Positions 8,120-16,821 are shown, counted from the stretch's first letter. The stretch: 51,109 nt of DNA from Bacteroidota bacterium (GCA_947459245.1 CANHCV010000011.1:1-51109), one strand, 5' to 3'. Numbers and translations: made by a program. The notes: a model not told the origin generated them from the sequence alone.

Positions 8120-10303
8120 TTACTTGATTTTATAACGCATTCCTAAATAAATGTTTCTGCCCATGATGGGCCCCCAAACCATGGCGGCATCAAACCCGGG
8201 ACCGATGGGTGCCCCAACAATGGGATGGTGCTGACGAAAGTTTAAAGCATTTTCTATGCCAAGGTACCAATCGGCATGCTTGAATTTTTTCGTTACTTGG
8301 CCATTCACCAAAAAGAATCCTGGGCTGTAGCCCAAAGTTGTTTGGGGTAAATTGTAATAAGAAGGGAGTCGTTTTCTACCCGTATGGGTAACGGTGGCAT
8401 CAGCCAGCCATTTCCCATTATTGCTTTCCCATCCAACGTTGGCCAAAAAACGGTGCTGTTCCACCAACGGTCTAATTTTTGTTCCTCCCGAAAAGCCCGA
8501 TCGGGGGTCATCGTATTTATACGCCAAGCGGAGGGTGGTTCCTTCCAAAACTTCACCATTCAATTCCGCTTGAAAACTCTTCGAAAAGGAAGGCGATTTC
8601 TGATTGTACATGCGCAGCGTACCGCTTTCTTCTACATCTACCATCCATTGGTTTTGGAAATGGGTTTCGTAATAATCCAAGGTCAGTACCCATTCCCGTC
8701 CGAACCAATCCATCATTTTGATGAAGCTTCCTCCTACAATTTGCGAGCGTTCGGCTTGGGGCGCTTCCTCAACCATCCATTGCCGCCCCGAAGCAAAGAA
8801 ACCGATGTTTTCTACCAAGGCATTCACGGTGCGGAAACCGGTTCCATACGACAGTTTAACGATGTTGTTTTCGGTAACATTCCACTTCAGGTTGAAACGA
8901 GGAGTGAGGAAACCGCCGTACAAATTGTGCCGATCGGCCCGAAGTCCAACGATCAAATCAATGGGTAAATTTTGTGGCTTTTCATGCCATTCGGCAAAAA
9001 TTCCGGGTACGTGCTCGGTCCTATTCCAACTCGAATCCCGGAATTTCTCATCGAACTGATCCCACAAATAACTGGCCCCCATCTTGATTTGATGCCGGGT
9101 ATCTTTCCAAATGGTTTGGTACAAAAAAGAGTATTGCAAATTTTTCTCCTTCCCTTGGTACTCGTTCCACCCCAACATGGAATGCTGGTTGTGAAGTCCG
9201 GAGGACAAAATGTTTCCGATGCTTTTGTAGGGTTTTCCCGGGAATAAGATCCCAAACTTGGCCCAAGCGTACAACCGCTCGGTGTGGTGATTGATGAAAT
9301 ATTGAGGAACAATGGGGATCACACCCTCGGGCAACGGAACTTCTCCGCCGTTTCTGCCTTCCCTCAAGTACTTGATTCCAATTTGACTCTCGGCGCGTTT
9401 TCCTTGCCAATGCCAGCGGTTGTACACGTTCACGTTGTTGATGAGCGGTTGATCCAGAAAACCGTCGTGGTTCATGTCCCAACGCACGTGCTCTTGCTGG
9501 GTATGCGCAGCCAACAATCCGTGCCAGGCCTTGTTTACTTTCCCGGCAACGTGGGCGGTGAGTTCCGAACGCCCTTGAGACGATTGGTAGGCCGACATGG
9601 AGAACTTCTCGGCTTCCCGAGGTTTGAGCAATTCCACGTTCATTTGGCCGGTAAAAGCTTCATATCCTTGAGCCACCGAACCGGCGCCTTTCAAGATTTG
9701 AATGGACTCCATCCAGTGGCCGGGAACGTATTGAATGCCGTATGCTTGTCCTAACCCCCGGAATTCGGAGGTGTTTTCGGTGAGCAACTGAACGTACTTC
9801 CCGTCCAAGCCCAACATTTTGATGCGGCGGGCGCCGGTCAAGGCGTCGGAAAGGGAAACGTCTACGGCCGCCGATGTTTCGAAACTTTCGCTGAGGTTAC
9901 AGCAGGCGGCCTTTTGCAACTCTCGGGTAGTAATGGTTTGAACGGCACGAGAATCCAAGGTACTGATTTCGGTGGAACGTCGTTTGCGACCAATGTTTGC
10001 GCCTTGCAATTCCACCGGCGCCGGATTCAGTTGCATGGAAATTCCTTTTTGTTGGTGAGTAACCACCAAGGAATCGGGCAGAAAGCCGAGGTGAGTAAAG
10101 TACAGCGTGATTAACGTGTCGGATGATTTGATTTTGAATCGACCTTGGGCATCGGAAAGGGCGTATTCCTTTTCTCCGAACCGAACAACGGCTCCCGAGA
10201 TGGGCTCTTGTGAGACTTTATTGGATATTTTTCCGAACCACAGGTATTGGGCTTGAGCGGAAAAAAAGCCCATTGCAAAAAGAATGGCAACAAATTTCTT
10301 CAT
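8120..10303 (-). CDS. TonB-dependent outer-membrane receptor of a probable metal cluster
   Basis: A 727-residue protein with signal peptide (ends SAQAQ), an N-terminal carboxypeptidase-regulatory-like beta domain (about 22-95, ISGAVVRFGEKEYALSDAQGRF), a plug domain (about 110-230) and a 22-strand-type barrel ending in the aromatic-containing segment NIYLGMRYKIK. The plug carries a CC pair, C134-C135, in AACCNLSESFETS. TonB-dependent receptors import ligands too large or scarce for porins, using proton-motive force. It lies between a Cys-rich exported protein upstream (50 bp) and an HMA-like protein downstream (1 bp), which suggests a metal or metallophore substrate. No SusD partner is present, arguing against glycan uptake. 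Receptor identity is firm; substrate is inferred from context only. Confidence 0.9.
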   Translation of the reverse strand: MKKFVAILFAMGFFSAQAQYLWFGKISNKVSQEPISGAVVRFGEKEYALSDAQGRFKIKSSDTLITLYFTHLGFLPDSLVVTHQQKGISMQLNPAPVELQGANIGRKRRSTEISTLDSRAVQTITTRELQKAACCNLSESFETSAAVDVSLSDALTGARRIKMLGLDGKYVQLLTENTSEFRGLGQAYGIQYVPGHWMESIQILKGAGSVAQGYEAFTGQMNVELLKPREAEKFSMSAYQSSQGRSELTAHVAGKVNKAWHGLLAAHTQQEHVRWDMNHDGFLDQPLINNVNVYNRWHWQGKRAESQIGIKYLREGRNGGEVPLPEGVIPIVPQYFINHHTERLYAWAKFGILFPGKPYKSIGNILSSGLHNQHSMLGWNEYQGKEKNLQYSFLYQTIWKDTRHQIKMGASYLWDQFDEKFRDSSWNRTEHVPGIFAEWHEKPQNLPIDLIVGLRADRHNLYGGFLTPRFNLKWNVTENNIVKLSYGTGFRTVNALVENIGFFASGRQWMVEEAPQAERSQIVGGSFIKMMDWFGREWVLTLDYYETHFQNQWMVDVEESGTLRMYNQKSPSFSKSFQAELNGEVLEGTTLRLAYKYDDPRSGFSGGTKIRPLVEQHRFLANVGWESNNGKWLADATVTHTGRKRLPSYYNLPQTTLGYSPGFFLVNGQVTKKFKHADWYLGIENALNFRQHHPIVGAPIGPGFDAAMVWGPIMGRNIYLGMRYKIK

Positions 10304-10353
10304 TTTTTTGGGTGTTTATGTTCAACAAATTTTCGATCGAAAATGGGTTGAAC

Positions 10354-10782
10354 TCAACAGCGCCAAATGGAAAAATCGATTCCCACAAAACGGTGGGAAG
10401 AATGGGTTGAAAAGCTGACGATTTTCCTGGACGAACACGGGACTCGCTCGGGAATTTTGATGGAGGTTGGAAGAAGTAGTTGAAGCGCCCGGTTGAATGC
10501 AAAAATAACCAAGTCGTTGGGCGCTTTTCCGTGAGGATGCAAGAGCGGTTTTTCCGATTTCTCTACCGATTTCTCTTGAAAAAAGGCAGCCTTTTCCTCG
10601 AATTTTTTGAGAATTACCGATTCTTTGTCGCTACAGCACGCATCCGCCTCATCTTCCATTGATGCACAACAGTTGGAACTTTCGGCTTGCATGGCCTTGC
10701 AACAACAATCGATCACGGCAGCGGGAACGGCTGTAGCGAAAAGAAAGGAGAAGAGTAAGGCTATGGAAATGAGTTGCTTCAC
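10354..10782 (-). CDS. Small exported Cys-rich protein of the metal cluster
   Basis: A 142-residue protein beginning with a GTG codon at 10780-10782; no ATG lies in a position that would preserve the signal peptide (about 1-22). The mature N-terminus has three cysteine clusters within 25 residues: C26-C28, C38-C39 and C49-C50, separated by acidic residues. A helical stretch, then a weakly conserved C-terminus ending in Cys follow. It resembles the small Cys-rich proteins encoded beside TonB receptors in Bacteroidota (the HYC_CC_PP-type group), but lacks the HYC motif, so membership is tentative. The cysteine clusters suggest soft-metal binding. It is the first gene of the cluster and would be expressed with the receptor and the HMA-like protein. 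Confidence 0.7.
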   Translation of the reverse strand: MKQLISIALLFSFLFATAVPAAVIDCCCKAMQAESSNCCASMEDEADACCSDKESVILKKFEEKAAFFQEKSVEKSEKPLLHPHGKAPNDLVIFAFNRALQLLLPTSIKIPERVPCSSRKIVSFSTHSSHRFVGIDFSIWRC

Positions 10783-10786
10783 CCTA

Positions 10787-10794
10787 CAAAGGTA
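10787..10794 (-). promoter_or_regulatory. Putative -7 promoter element of the metal cluster
   Basis: On the minus strand the sequence reads TACCTTTG, matching TAnnTTTG. It ends only 4 bp before the GTG start codon, so transcription would begin at or near the start codon. Confidence 0.5.
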
Positions 10795-10832
10795 AACACG
10801 GGGTTGTAAAAAGGAAGCGAGATGCTTGTTAA

Positions 10833-11417
10833 TTAAACGTTCTTAATTAGGGCTTGGTGAATGGCCAATACTTGTTCGATGAGGGAATGGTTTCCATCGT
10901 TTTCAATCACGTACTGGGCCCGCTTTGTTTTCTCGGCCTCCGGCCATTGGTTGTTGATGCGGGCAATCACTTGCTCTCGGGTGAATCCGTTGCGCTGCAT
11001 CACGCGTTGAATGCGAAGTTCTTCGGGAGCGCTAACGCAAACCACTTCATCCAAATTTTTCCAGCTCCCGCTTTCGAACAGCAGCGCAGCTTCTTTCAAA
11101 ACATAAGGAGCGTTTTGCTTTTCGCACCAAGCGTTGAAGTCGTTCCCCACTTCGGGGTGCACCACCGCATTCAGTTGCTCCAACAGCTCAGGATGCTCAA
11201 ATACAATTTTGGAAATGATGGAGGATTGGAGTTGATGGTTTTGGATGACCTCCGGGCCGAAATGTTGGAAGAGAAAGGTTCGAAGCGCTTCTTTTTCAAC
11301 CATGAGTTCTTTGGCGCGTCGGTCGCTATCGTAACACGGAATTCCCAAGGTAGCGAAAACCGAAGCGACCGTACTCTTCCCGCTTCCAATTCCTCCCGTT
11401 AATCCAATGCGTTTCAT
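10833..11417 (-). CDS. coaE: Dephospho-CoA kinase
   Basis: A 194-residue cytoplasmic kinase that phosphorylates the 3'-hydroxyl of dephospho-CoA, the last step of coenzyme A synthesis. The P-loop is GGIGSGKST (about 8-16), followed by the DSDRRAKEL substrate element (about 31-39). The C-terminal half carries the expected VCVSAPEELRIQRVMQR stretch with the lid-like RNG segment. Length is normal for the family. It is the last gene of a three-gene minus-strand operon, its ATG overlapping the stop of the preceding hypothetical gene as ATGA. Confidence 0.96.
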   Translation of the reverse strand: MKRIGLTGGIGSGKSTVASVFATLGIPCYDSDRRAKELMVEKEALRTFLFQHFGPEVIQNHQLQSSIISKIVFEHPELLEQLNAVVHPEVGNDFNAWCEKQNAPYVLKEAALLFESGSWKNLDEVVCVSAPEELRIQRVMQRNGFTREQVIARINNQWPEAEKTKRAQYVIENDGNHSLIEQVLAIHQALIKNV

Positions 11418-11974
11418 GCTTCTTCGTCGGCAAAATCCAAAGCGTCGTACGCCAAATCCTCAAACTCCCTGAGCGCTTCTTTCCAGTCGGACTTGCTCAT
11501 CTGTCCGGCCAATTTGGCGGCTGTAATTTCGGCCGATGCCAGAACCAGGGCAAATTCTTTGGGAGTTATTCCCCCTTCCAACAGCGCTTGAGCAGCCGTC
11601 CAATGGGTGCGATCGCTTCCGCAGCAAAACAACGTAAATACCGCACCTTTTCGTTGATCGTCCATTTGTTCAAATCGCGTTAGCAGGTTTTGAACGACTT
11701 CCTCTGGAACGCGCGCCTCTTCAGGAATGCTTTCTACCGATTCCCAAACGTTTTCCGGTAAGCGTAAAACGGGCCAACCTTGGTTGCGAAACCATTGTTG
11801 AACCGGACGAAACGCTTCGGCCTCTAATTGTTTTAACTGGGGGCTTTGGCTGGGGCGAAACACAAAATCCCATTGTATGAACGTGGGCAATTGCGATTCA
11901 ATTTCTCCCTTGCGTTCGGCATGGGGTCCAAAGTAATCGATCGTATGCTCCAAAAAGAGATCGCGGTCCGTCAT
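11414..11974 (-). CDS. Hypothetical acidic cytoplasmic protein
   Basis: A 186-residue protein that I do not recognise. It has no signal peptide or membrane segment and is acidic, ending in EFEDLAYDALDFADEEA. The N-terminal half is rich in Trp, Pro and Gln and contains IQWDFVFRPSQSP. The C-terminal half looks helical and contains a CC pair in FTLFCCGSDRTHW. Both ends overlap neighbours as ATGA: the outer-membrane barrel gene upstream and coaE downstream. That coupling suggests regular co-expression with coaE, but the sequence gives no catalytic motif and I assign no function. Confidence 0.75.
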   Translation of the reverse strand: MTDRDLFLEHTIDYFGPHAERKGEIESQLPTFIQWDFVFRPSQSPQLKQLEAEAFRPVQQWFRNQGWPVLRLPENVWESVESIPEEARVPEEVVQNLLTRFEQMDDQRKGAVFTLFCCGSDRTHWTAAQALLEGGITPKEFALVLASAEITAAKLAGQMSKSDWKEALREFEDLAYDALDFADEEA

Positions 11975-12474
11975 GGATTGCTTTTCATTTGATTGATTAC
12001 GCCTCGAAGGCCACGGGTTTCATCTTTTTTGGTAACATATCGAACTCCTAAGGCAACTTGGAAGTAAATATTATTCGGATGAGGGCCAATGTTGAACATC
12101 GGCATAAGGTCTAAACTGGTTTGAATGGGAAGAATGGGAAATTTGAATTCGATTCCCAATTGAGTATTAAGTCCTACAAAGGTGCCGGGAGTACTTCGAA
12201 CAAAACCTGCTTGACCACCCAAACCAAAATACGTGTTTAGGCGAGGACCAAGGGTGTTTTTGTGGAAACGTAAAGTTCCTGCCACGTGGGAGTCGAATGG
12301 ATTTCTCTCGAGAATGATTTCACCCGTCATGGAAGGCGCCACTCTTTGTACAAAAGAAAAGCCAACTAAATTTCCATTTCCTCGAATCCCTACAGCTTGC
12401 CGGTAAACCTGAGCGGTGGAATTTCCGTTTAGCAAAAACATGAAACCTAAAATCCAAAAGATGCATCCTTTCAT
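11971..12474 (-). CDS. Predicted outer-membrane beta-barrel protein
   Basis: The chosen start MKGCIFWIL gives a 167-residue protein with a clean signal peptide (about 1-22, ending STAQ); an ATG three codons earlier (12481-12483) is possible. The mature part is a series of alternating amphipathic strands rich in Gly, Phe and Tyr (GLGGQAGFVRS, IYFQVALGVRYV), as in small Bacteroidota barrels. No enzymatic motif is visible. It is the first gene of an operon with a hypothetical protein and coaE, joined by ATGA. A 7-bp inverted repeat lies just upstream, between this gene and the divergent ABC transporter operon. Confidence 0.72.
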   Translation of the reverse strand: MKGCIFWILGFMFLLNGNSTAQVYRQAVGIRGNGNLVGFSFVQRVAPSMTGEIILERNPFDSHVAGTLRFHKNTLGPRLNTYFGLGGQAGFVRSTPGTFVGLNTQLGIEFKFPILPIQTSLDLMPMFNIGPHPNNIYFQVALGVRYVTKKDETRGLRGVINQMKSNP

Positions 12475-12488
12475 AGCGGTCATTTATA

Positions 12489-12508
12489 CTGATCGTTCAA
12501 TCGATCAG
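12489..12508. repeat. Inverted repeat in divergent intergenic region
   Basis: CTGATCG (12489-12495) and CGATCAG (12502-12508) are perfect reverse complements around a 6-bp centre. It sits between the barrel-coaE operon (-) and the ABC exporter operon (+). It could be an operator for a dimeric regulator or a 5'-UTR hairpin. No T-tract follows, so it is not a terminator. Confidence 0.55.
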
Positions 12509-12564
12509 CGAAGTTCGGGGAAAAAATGGTTTTTTATTCAGGTTTTTTTAAAGAACTTTATTGC

Positions 12565-13464
12565 ATGAATCTTATTGAACTGCGCAACATCCACAAATCG
12601 TTTGAAGCGCACAAGGCCCTCAATGGAGTGAGTTTTTCCATTCCGAAAGGAAGCATTTTTGGGCTATTGGGTCCCAATGGCGCCGGCAAAACCACTTCCA
12701 TCCGAATCATCAACCAAATCATTGCGCCCGACGAAGGCGAAGTGCTCTTCGAAGGTCGTCCCATTCGCCGGGAAGACATTCAGAAAGTAGGGTATCTTCC
12801 TGAAGAAAGAGGGCTCTACAAAAAGATGAATATCGCCGATCAGGTGATTTACCTGGGGCAACTCAAAGGGTTGTCGAAATCGGAAGCTACCCACCGCTGC
12901 AAACAATGGTTCGAGCGCTTCGACCTTCAGAAATGGTGGAACAAAAACGTGGCCGACTTGTCGAAAGGGATGCAACAAAAGGTGCAATTCATCGCAACCA
13001 TCCTTCACGAACCCGATTTGGTTATTTTGGATGAGCCGTTTTCCGGCTTCGATCCCGTGAACGCCGAGATTCTCAAAGAAGAAATTCTGAATTTAAAACA
13101 ACGGGGAGCAACCATCTTGTTTTCTTCCCACCGCATGGAATCGGTAGAAACGTTGTGCGATAGCTTGGTGATGATTCACCAAAGCAAAGTGGTGCTTTCG
13201 GGAACCACCCGGGAAATTCGACAGGCCCATAAATCCAGTGAGATTGAGTTGGTTTTTGAAGGAAACACACCCGATTGGATGCAAGGATTTTCTGTAGCTC
13301 AAACGGAAGACGGGAATAAAGTTGTTTTGCCGATGGCCGAACATTCGGTGAACGAATGGCTTCAAAAAGCCCTTCAATCCCAGCTCACCATCCACAGTTG
13401 CCGGGAATTGATTCCGGGACTCAATGAAATTTTCATTCAAATCGTTCAAAACTCAGCCCTATGA
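12565..13464 (+). CDS. ABC transporter ATP-binding protein, NatA-like
   Basis: A 299-residue ATPase starting MNLIELRNI; the in-frame extension to 12526 has no family match and is rejected. Walker A is GPNGAGKTTS (about 38-47), the signature is LSKGMQQKVQ (about 132-141) and Walker B is LVILDEPFSGFD (about 151-162), with the H-loop in FSSHRMES. A C-terminal extension of about 80 residues matches the DUF4162-like tail of exporter ATPases. It should power the permease encoded next, whose ATG overlaps its stop codon (ATGA). NatA/NatB-type pairs export sodium ions or lipophilic compounds; the substrate here is not known. Confidence 0.93.
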   Translation: MNLIELRNIHKSFEAHKALNGVSFSIPKGSIFGLLGPNGAGKTTSIRIINQIIAPDEGEVLFEGRPIRREDIQKVGYLPEERGLYKKMNIADQVIYLGQLKGLSKSEATHRCKQWFERFDLQKWWNKNVADLSKGMQQKVQFIATILHEPDLVILDEPFSGFDPVNAEILKEEILNLKQRGATILFSSHRMESVETLCDSLVMIHQSKVVLSGTTREIRQAHKSSEIELVFEGNTPDWMQGFSVAQTEDGNKVVLPMAEHSVNEWLQKALQSQLTIHSCRELIPGLNEIFIQIVQNSAL

Positions 13465-14726
13465 GAGCCATCTACCTTATCCTTTCCCGGGAATTATTCG
13501 TTCGGGTAAAAACCAAGCAATTCTGGATTCTCTCCATTTTGGGCCCGGTATTAATGTCGGCATTTATTGCAGTTCCCATCATCATTGCAAAGATGGACGA
13601 TTCCACTCAAACCATTTGGGTGCAAGACGATGCCCAGTTGTGGAAACAGCAACTTCCCTCCAGAGAGAAGTTATTGCTCATTCCTGCGCCATTGAAAGGT
13701 CAAGCCTTGATTGATAGTTTAGCGCAGGATGAAAATCTTGGATTGCTTACGGTAACGGCCGAGGTTTTTGGGAAAGATCCGGGCAAAGGCCTGAAGTTTA
13801 CCAGCCAATCGCCCATGAGTTTAAAGGTTCAGGATTACCTGAAGGAGAACATCTCAAAAACCGTTGAAGATAAGAAATTGGAGGAAAATGGGGTTTCTCG
13901 GGCGAAGTTGGATTCGTTGAAAACTCCCGATTTTGAATTTCAAAGCGTAAAACCCGAAGGAAGCTCCCAATCGAGTGAGAAGGCCTTTGGGCTGGCTTCC
14001 GTTGGGAGCATGTTGATGTATTTCTTCATTCTGATTTACGGCATGCAGGTGTTGAGAGGTGTTTCGGAGGAGAAGAGTAACCGAATTATGGAAGTTTTGA
14101 TTTCCAGCGTACAGCCGTTTCAACTCATGATGGGAAAAATATTAGGCATCGCAGCCACCGCTTTGTTGCAATTCCTCATTTGGATCGGTTTAACGATGAT
14201 TGTGATTACCTTGGTATTGCCCGCCTTTTTGGGCGACGCTGCTGCAGGTTCGGCTAACGCCACCCCGCAATCCATGTCGCCCGACGCGCTTTCGGCCATG
14301 GCGGATGTTCCCGGTTTCCTTTTGGTGTTCTTCTTTTACTTCATTTTCGGATTCCTAACCTACGCAGCGTTGTTTGCCGCCATCGGTTCGGCCGTTGACC
14401 AAGAGCAAGATGCGCAACAATTAACGTTTCCCGTAACCATTCCCATCATCATTGCGTTCGTATTGGCGCAAACGGCTGTAGCTCAACCGCATTCGGCCAC
14501 CGCTTTCTGGAGTTCCATGATTCCGTTAACGGCCCCCGTGGTGATGATGGCTCGCTTTGCTTACGATGCCGTTGCTCCTTGGGAATTGGCGTTGAGCATG
14601 GTAACCATGGTGCTGAGCTTTGTGTTTTTTACCTACATTTCTGCCCGAATTTATCGAATTGGGGTGTTGATGTACGGGAAAAAAGTAACTTTGAAGGAAA
14701 TTGCTCGTTGGGCGTTCAAAAAGTAA
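13461..14726 (+). CDS. ABC-2 type transporter permease, NatB-like
   Basis: A 421-residue membrane protein with one N-terminal membrane segment (about 18-40), a soluble extracytoplasmic region (about 45-175), and a block of about five or six C-terminal segments from residue 180 on. The element [18 protein letters not shown] (about 201-218) is the conserved cytoplasmic coupling region of the NatB/ABC-2 family. It pairs with the ATPase encoded immediately upstream (ATGA overlap). The substrate is unknown. Confidence 0.9.
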   Translation: MRAIYLILSRELFVRVKTKQFWILSILGPVLMSAFIAVPIIIAKMDDSTQTIWVQDDAQLWKQQLPSREKLLLIPAPLKGQALIDSLAQDENLGLLTVTAEVFGKDPGKGLKFTSQSPMSLKVQDYLKENISKTVEDKKLEENGVSRAKLDSLKTPDFEFQSVKPEGSSQSSEKAFGLASVGSMLMYFFILIYGMQVLRGVSEEKSNRIMEVLISSVQPFQLMMGKILGIAATALLQFLIWIGLTMIVITLVLPAFLGDAAAGSANATPQSMSPDALSAMADVPGFLLVFFFYFIFGFLTYAALFAAIGSAVDQEQDAQQLTFPVTIPIIIAFVLAQTAVAQPHSATAFWSSMIPLTAPVVMMARFAYDAVAPWELALSMVTMVLSFVFFTYISARIYRIGVLMYGKKVTLKEIARWAFKK

Positions 14727-14727
14727 C

Positions 14728-15072
14728 ATGGGAAAAAAAGATAAAAACCGAGAGGGCGTGGTGTATTCCACCGATCCCGATTTCAATTATTCGTTTTTCG
14801 GTTTGGGTGATGCGGAAACCTTACCGCCCCAACAACAAGCCCTAAAAATTCATCTCGAGCGAAAGGGGGGCGGAAAGGTGGCCTCCATCATTCGAGGATT
14901 CGTAGGACAGCAAGATGATCTGCAGGAACTCGGTAAAAAGCTGAAGATGAAATGCGGGGTTGGAGGAAGTGCCAAAGATGGAGAAATCATCCTTCAAGGC
15001 GATTTTCGGGATAAGCTTTTGGTTTGGTTGAAGGAAATGGGCTACACCCAAGTGAAAAAAGCGGGGGGCTAA
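14728..15072 (+). CDS. SUI1/YciH-family translation initiation factor
   Basis: A 114-residue protein starting [10 protein letters not shown] one base after the permease stop. The C-terminal 75 or so residues match the SUI1/eIF1 fold: [18 protein letters not shown], then [21 protein letters not shown]. Bacterial YciH-type homologues influence start-site fidelity but are not essential in general. The N-terminal 35 residues are unstructured and contain [13 protein letters not shown], common in Bacteroidota members. It is likely co-transcribed with the ABC exporter. Its stop codon directly abuts the stop of the converging glycosyltransferase gene. Confidence 0.92.
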   Translation: MGKKDKNREGVVYSTDPDFNYSFFGLGDAETLPPQQQALKIHLERKGGGKVASIIRGFVGQQDDLQELGKKLKMKCGVGGSAKDGEIILQGDFRDKLLVWLKEMGYTQVKKAGG

Positions 15073-15867
15073 TCAACCCAACAGCCGCTTTAGCGGAATT
15101 TGGAAATAAATGTACCCGTAAATGGCCCACGGGTGAACCATGCATCTTACCTTCCACATGGCCATTTTTGGCGATTTTTCCACCCAATCGATGGGTGGCA
15201 CCTCCGATCGGTCGTTAATTTTTCCGGCTTTCAACTCATTAACTAGCGTTCCTGCAATTTTATAATCGCCATCCAGCCACCCCAACGTTCTCAAGTAGGA
15301 GGCGTGTTTCAGGTGCTTCAATCCCAATTTATGCAACCGATATCCCACTTTCTGTTGAACGTCTTTTCTCCATTGAAAAAATTCGTGGATGGACGTCATG
15401 GAATGATCGGTGTAAATCTTAAATCCGTTTTCTTCCATCCAGTGGTGGAATTTTGCCTCCGGTCGGGGAACATCTGCCCAATTGGAGGCCATTTCTAAAT
15501 ATTTTGCCAGCAAATGAGTTCGGTAAAAATGAATGCCGCCCTCCCTTCCGGCTAGGTGAAATTTATCCAAAGTGTAGGTGTTCACCAAAAAGGTTTCGGG
15601 TGTTGCACGTTCCAAAATGCTTTGAAGTTTGGCCAAACTGTTCGGTGAAACCAAAACATCCGCATCCACCAAGGCCGTGTATTTTTTACCCGTTGCCACT
15701 GCCAATTCTACTGATTTTCGGGAAGCAACATTGAACGGAGAAACCCCTTCTACCAATCCGGCAATTTTGCCAACTTGTTCCTCCAGCAGTTGGATGCAAA
15801 CGGAAGTTGTTCGTTCGCCCGATGCTCGAACAACCACGGCAATATCGTTCATCGGTTTATTCCTCAT
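15073..15867 (-). CDS. Glycosyltransferase-like protein (GT-A fold)
   Basis: A 264-residue protein (259 if the internal start MNDIAVVV at 15850-15852 is used). Residues about 6-110 look like a GT-A nucleotide-sugar domain: IAVVVRASGERTT opening strand, then a DxD-like element VDADVLVSP (about 68-76). The C-terminal half is helical and basic, without a clear membrane segment. Genes of this kind add sugars to envelope glycans, but donor and acceptor are unknown. It overlaps the end of the potassium channel gene by 11 bp if the first start is right, or lies 4 bp downstream for the second; either way they form an operon. Family placement is moderate. Confidence 0.68.
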   Translation of the reverse strand: MRNKPMNDIAVVVRASGERTTSVCIQLLEEQVGKIAGLVEGVSPFNVASRKSVELAVATGKKYTALVDADVLVSPNSLAKLQSILERATPETFLVNTYTLDKFHLAGREGGIHFYRTHLLAKYLEMASNWADVPRPEAKFHHWMEENGFKIYTDHSMTSIHEFFQWRKDVQQKVGYRLHKLGLKHLKHASYLRTLGWLDGDYKIAGTLVNELKAGKINDRSEVPPIDWVEKSPKMAMWKVRCMVHPWAIYGYIYFQIPLKRLLG

Positions 15868-16795
15868 CGTGAATTTCTATTTCGGAAATTCGATCGGGAT
15901 AGAAAATGACGTTCCCGTCTTCATCGGTTCGGTACGAAGGAACAAAGGAAGCGTGATGCACAATTTCACCGCAAACGTAGGAAGTTTTAGCTTGAATCAT
16001 TTGGTGGTAGGAATCGTCGAAACCCTTGATGTAAACCATGATTTCTGCATCCATTTGCGCCAGGTCTTCCTTGGTTTTTTGGTAAAGTGGACTTTGTTCG
16101 GTAATCACATGAACCAAGGTCCAATTCAAGGGCATGAAGTTAATTTTCTGCAATTCCAATTTCAAAACATGAAATTGTTGGCGGTAGTACTTTTTTTCTT
16201 TGGTGCTAAATTTAATGATCACGGATGCTTCCAAATCGGTCAGAACATTTTTCCTGCCGTTGGCGATTTTCACCATGAATGCATCGTTTTGTTGGTATTT
16301 TCCGATGATGGCTTTTTCTGAAAACAAGAATTTGGCCCTTGGTTTCGAAAAACGTCCGTACAACAAACCGGTGGCCAAAGCGAAGGTTAAAATGCCCGAT
16401 AGCGCCTCGATGCCAGCAAGTGCTGAAGCCCAGTGATCGGTGGGCGCAACAGAACCGTATCCAACTGTAGTAATGGTTTGAAGGCCAAAGAAATAAACAT
16501 CCCAAAAAAAGTCCCAACCTTGGTGGTTCCCAACCCCTTGAAATGCCGAAGGACCCAACAGATAATACCCAAAACTAAAGAGCAAATTGATCCCGAAATA
16601 AAATCCGAAAATGAGGGATAAAAACGAAAAAATGGGCATGTTTACCAATTGATGGAAGATCCCATCCTCCGAAAAGATTTCTCCTTTCCGAACGATGTTG
16701 AAACTCCCATCCGGATTGATGTTCCGTTTGGTTCGGTGCGAAACTTCGGTAAATAAACCGGTATCGCTTCCTTTTTCAAATCCTCGATGGCTCAT
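15857..16795 (-). CDS. Inward-rectifier (Kir/KirBac-type) potassium channel
   Basis: A 312-residue inner-membrane channel. Two membrane segments (about 56-80 and 125-150) flank a pore helix and the selectivity filter TITTVGYGS (about 110-118). An N-terminal amphipathic slide-helix region contains IVRKGEIFSEDGIFHQLVNM. The C-terminal 155 residues are the cytoplasmic beta-sandwich that gates Kir channels, opening with FSKPRAKFLFSEKAI. In the family it conducts potassium and is modulated by lipids and ligands. Filter, helix order and C-terminal domain are all intact. It is transcribed divergently from the SCO gene, and its downstream partner is a glycosyltransferase. Confidence 0.95.
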   Translation of the reverse strand: MSHRGFEKGSDTGLFTEVSHRTKRNINPDGSFNIVRKGEIFSEDGIFHQLVNMPIFSFLSLIFGFYFGINLLFSFGYYLLGPSAFQGVGNHQGWDFFWDVYFFGLQTITTVGYGSVAPTDHWASALAGIEALSGILTFALATGLLYGRFSKPRAKFLFSEKAIIGKYQQNDAFMVKIANGRKNVLTDLEASVIIKFSTKEKKYYRQQFHVLKLELQKINFMPLNWTLVHVITEQSPLYQKTKEDLAQMDAEIMVYIKGFDDSYHQMIQAKTSYVCGEIVHHASFVPSYRTDEDGNVIFYPDRISEIEIHDEE

Positions 16796-16813
16796 GTTTG
16801 AAACTCTTGTACC

Positions 16814-16821
16814 TACCTTTG
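16814..16821 (+). promoter_or_regulatory. Putative -7 promoter element of the SCO gene
   Basis: TACCTTTG matches TAnnTTTG and ends 21 bp before the SCO start codon, within the 47-bp divergent gap to the potassium channel gene. Confidence 0.55.

Noticed and set aside
8120-10303. SusC-type glycan receptor
   Set aside because: No SusD gene is adjacent, and the flanking Cys-rich and HMA-like genes point to metals.
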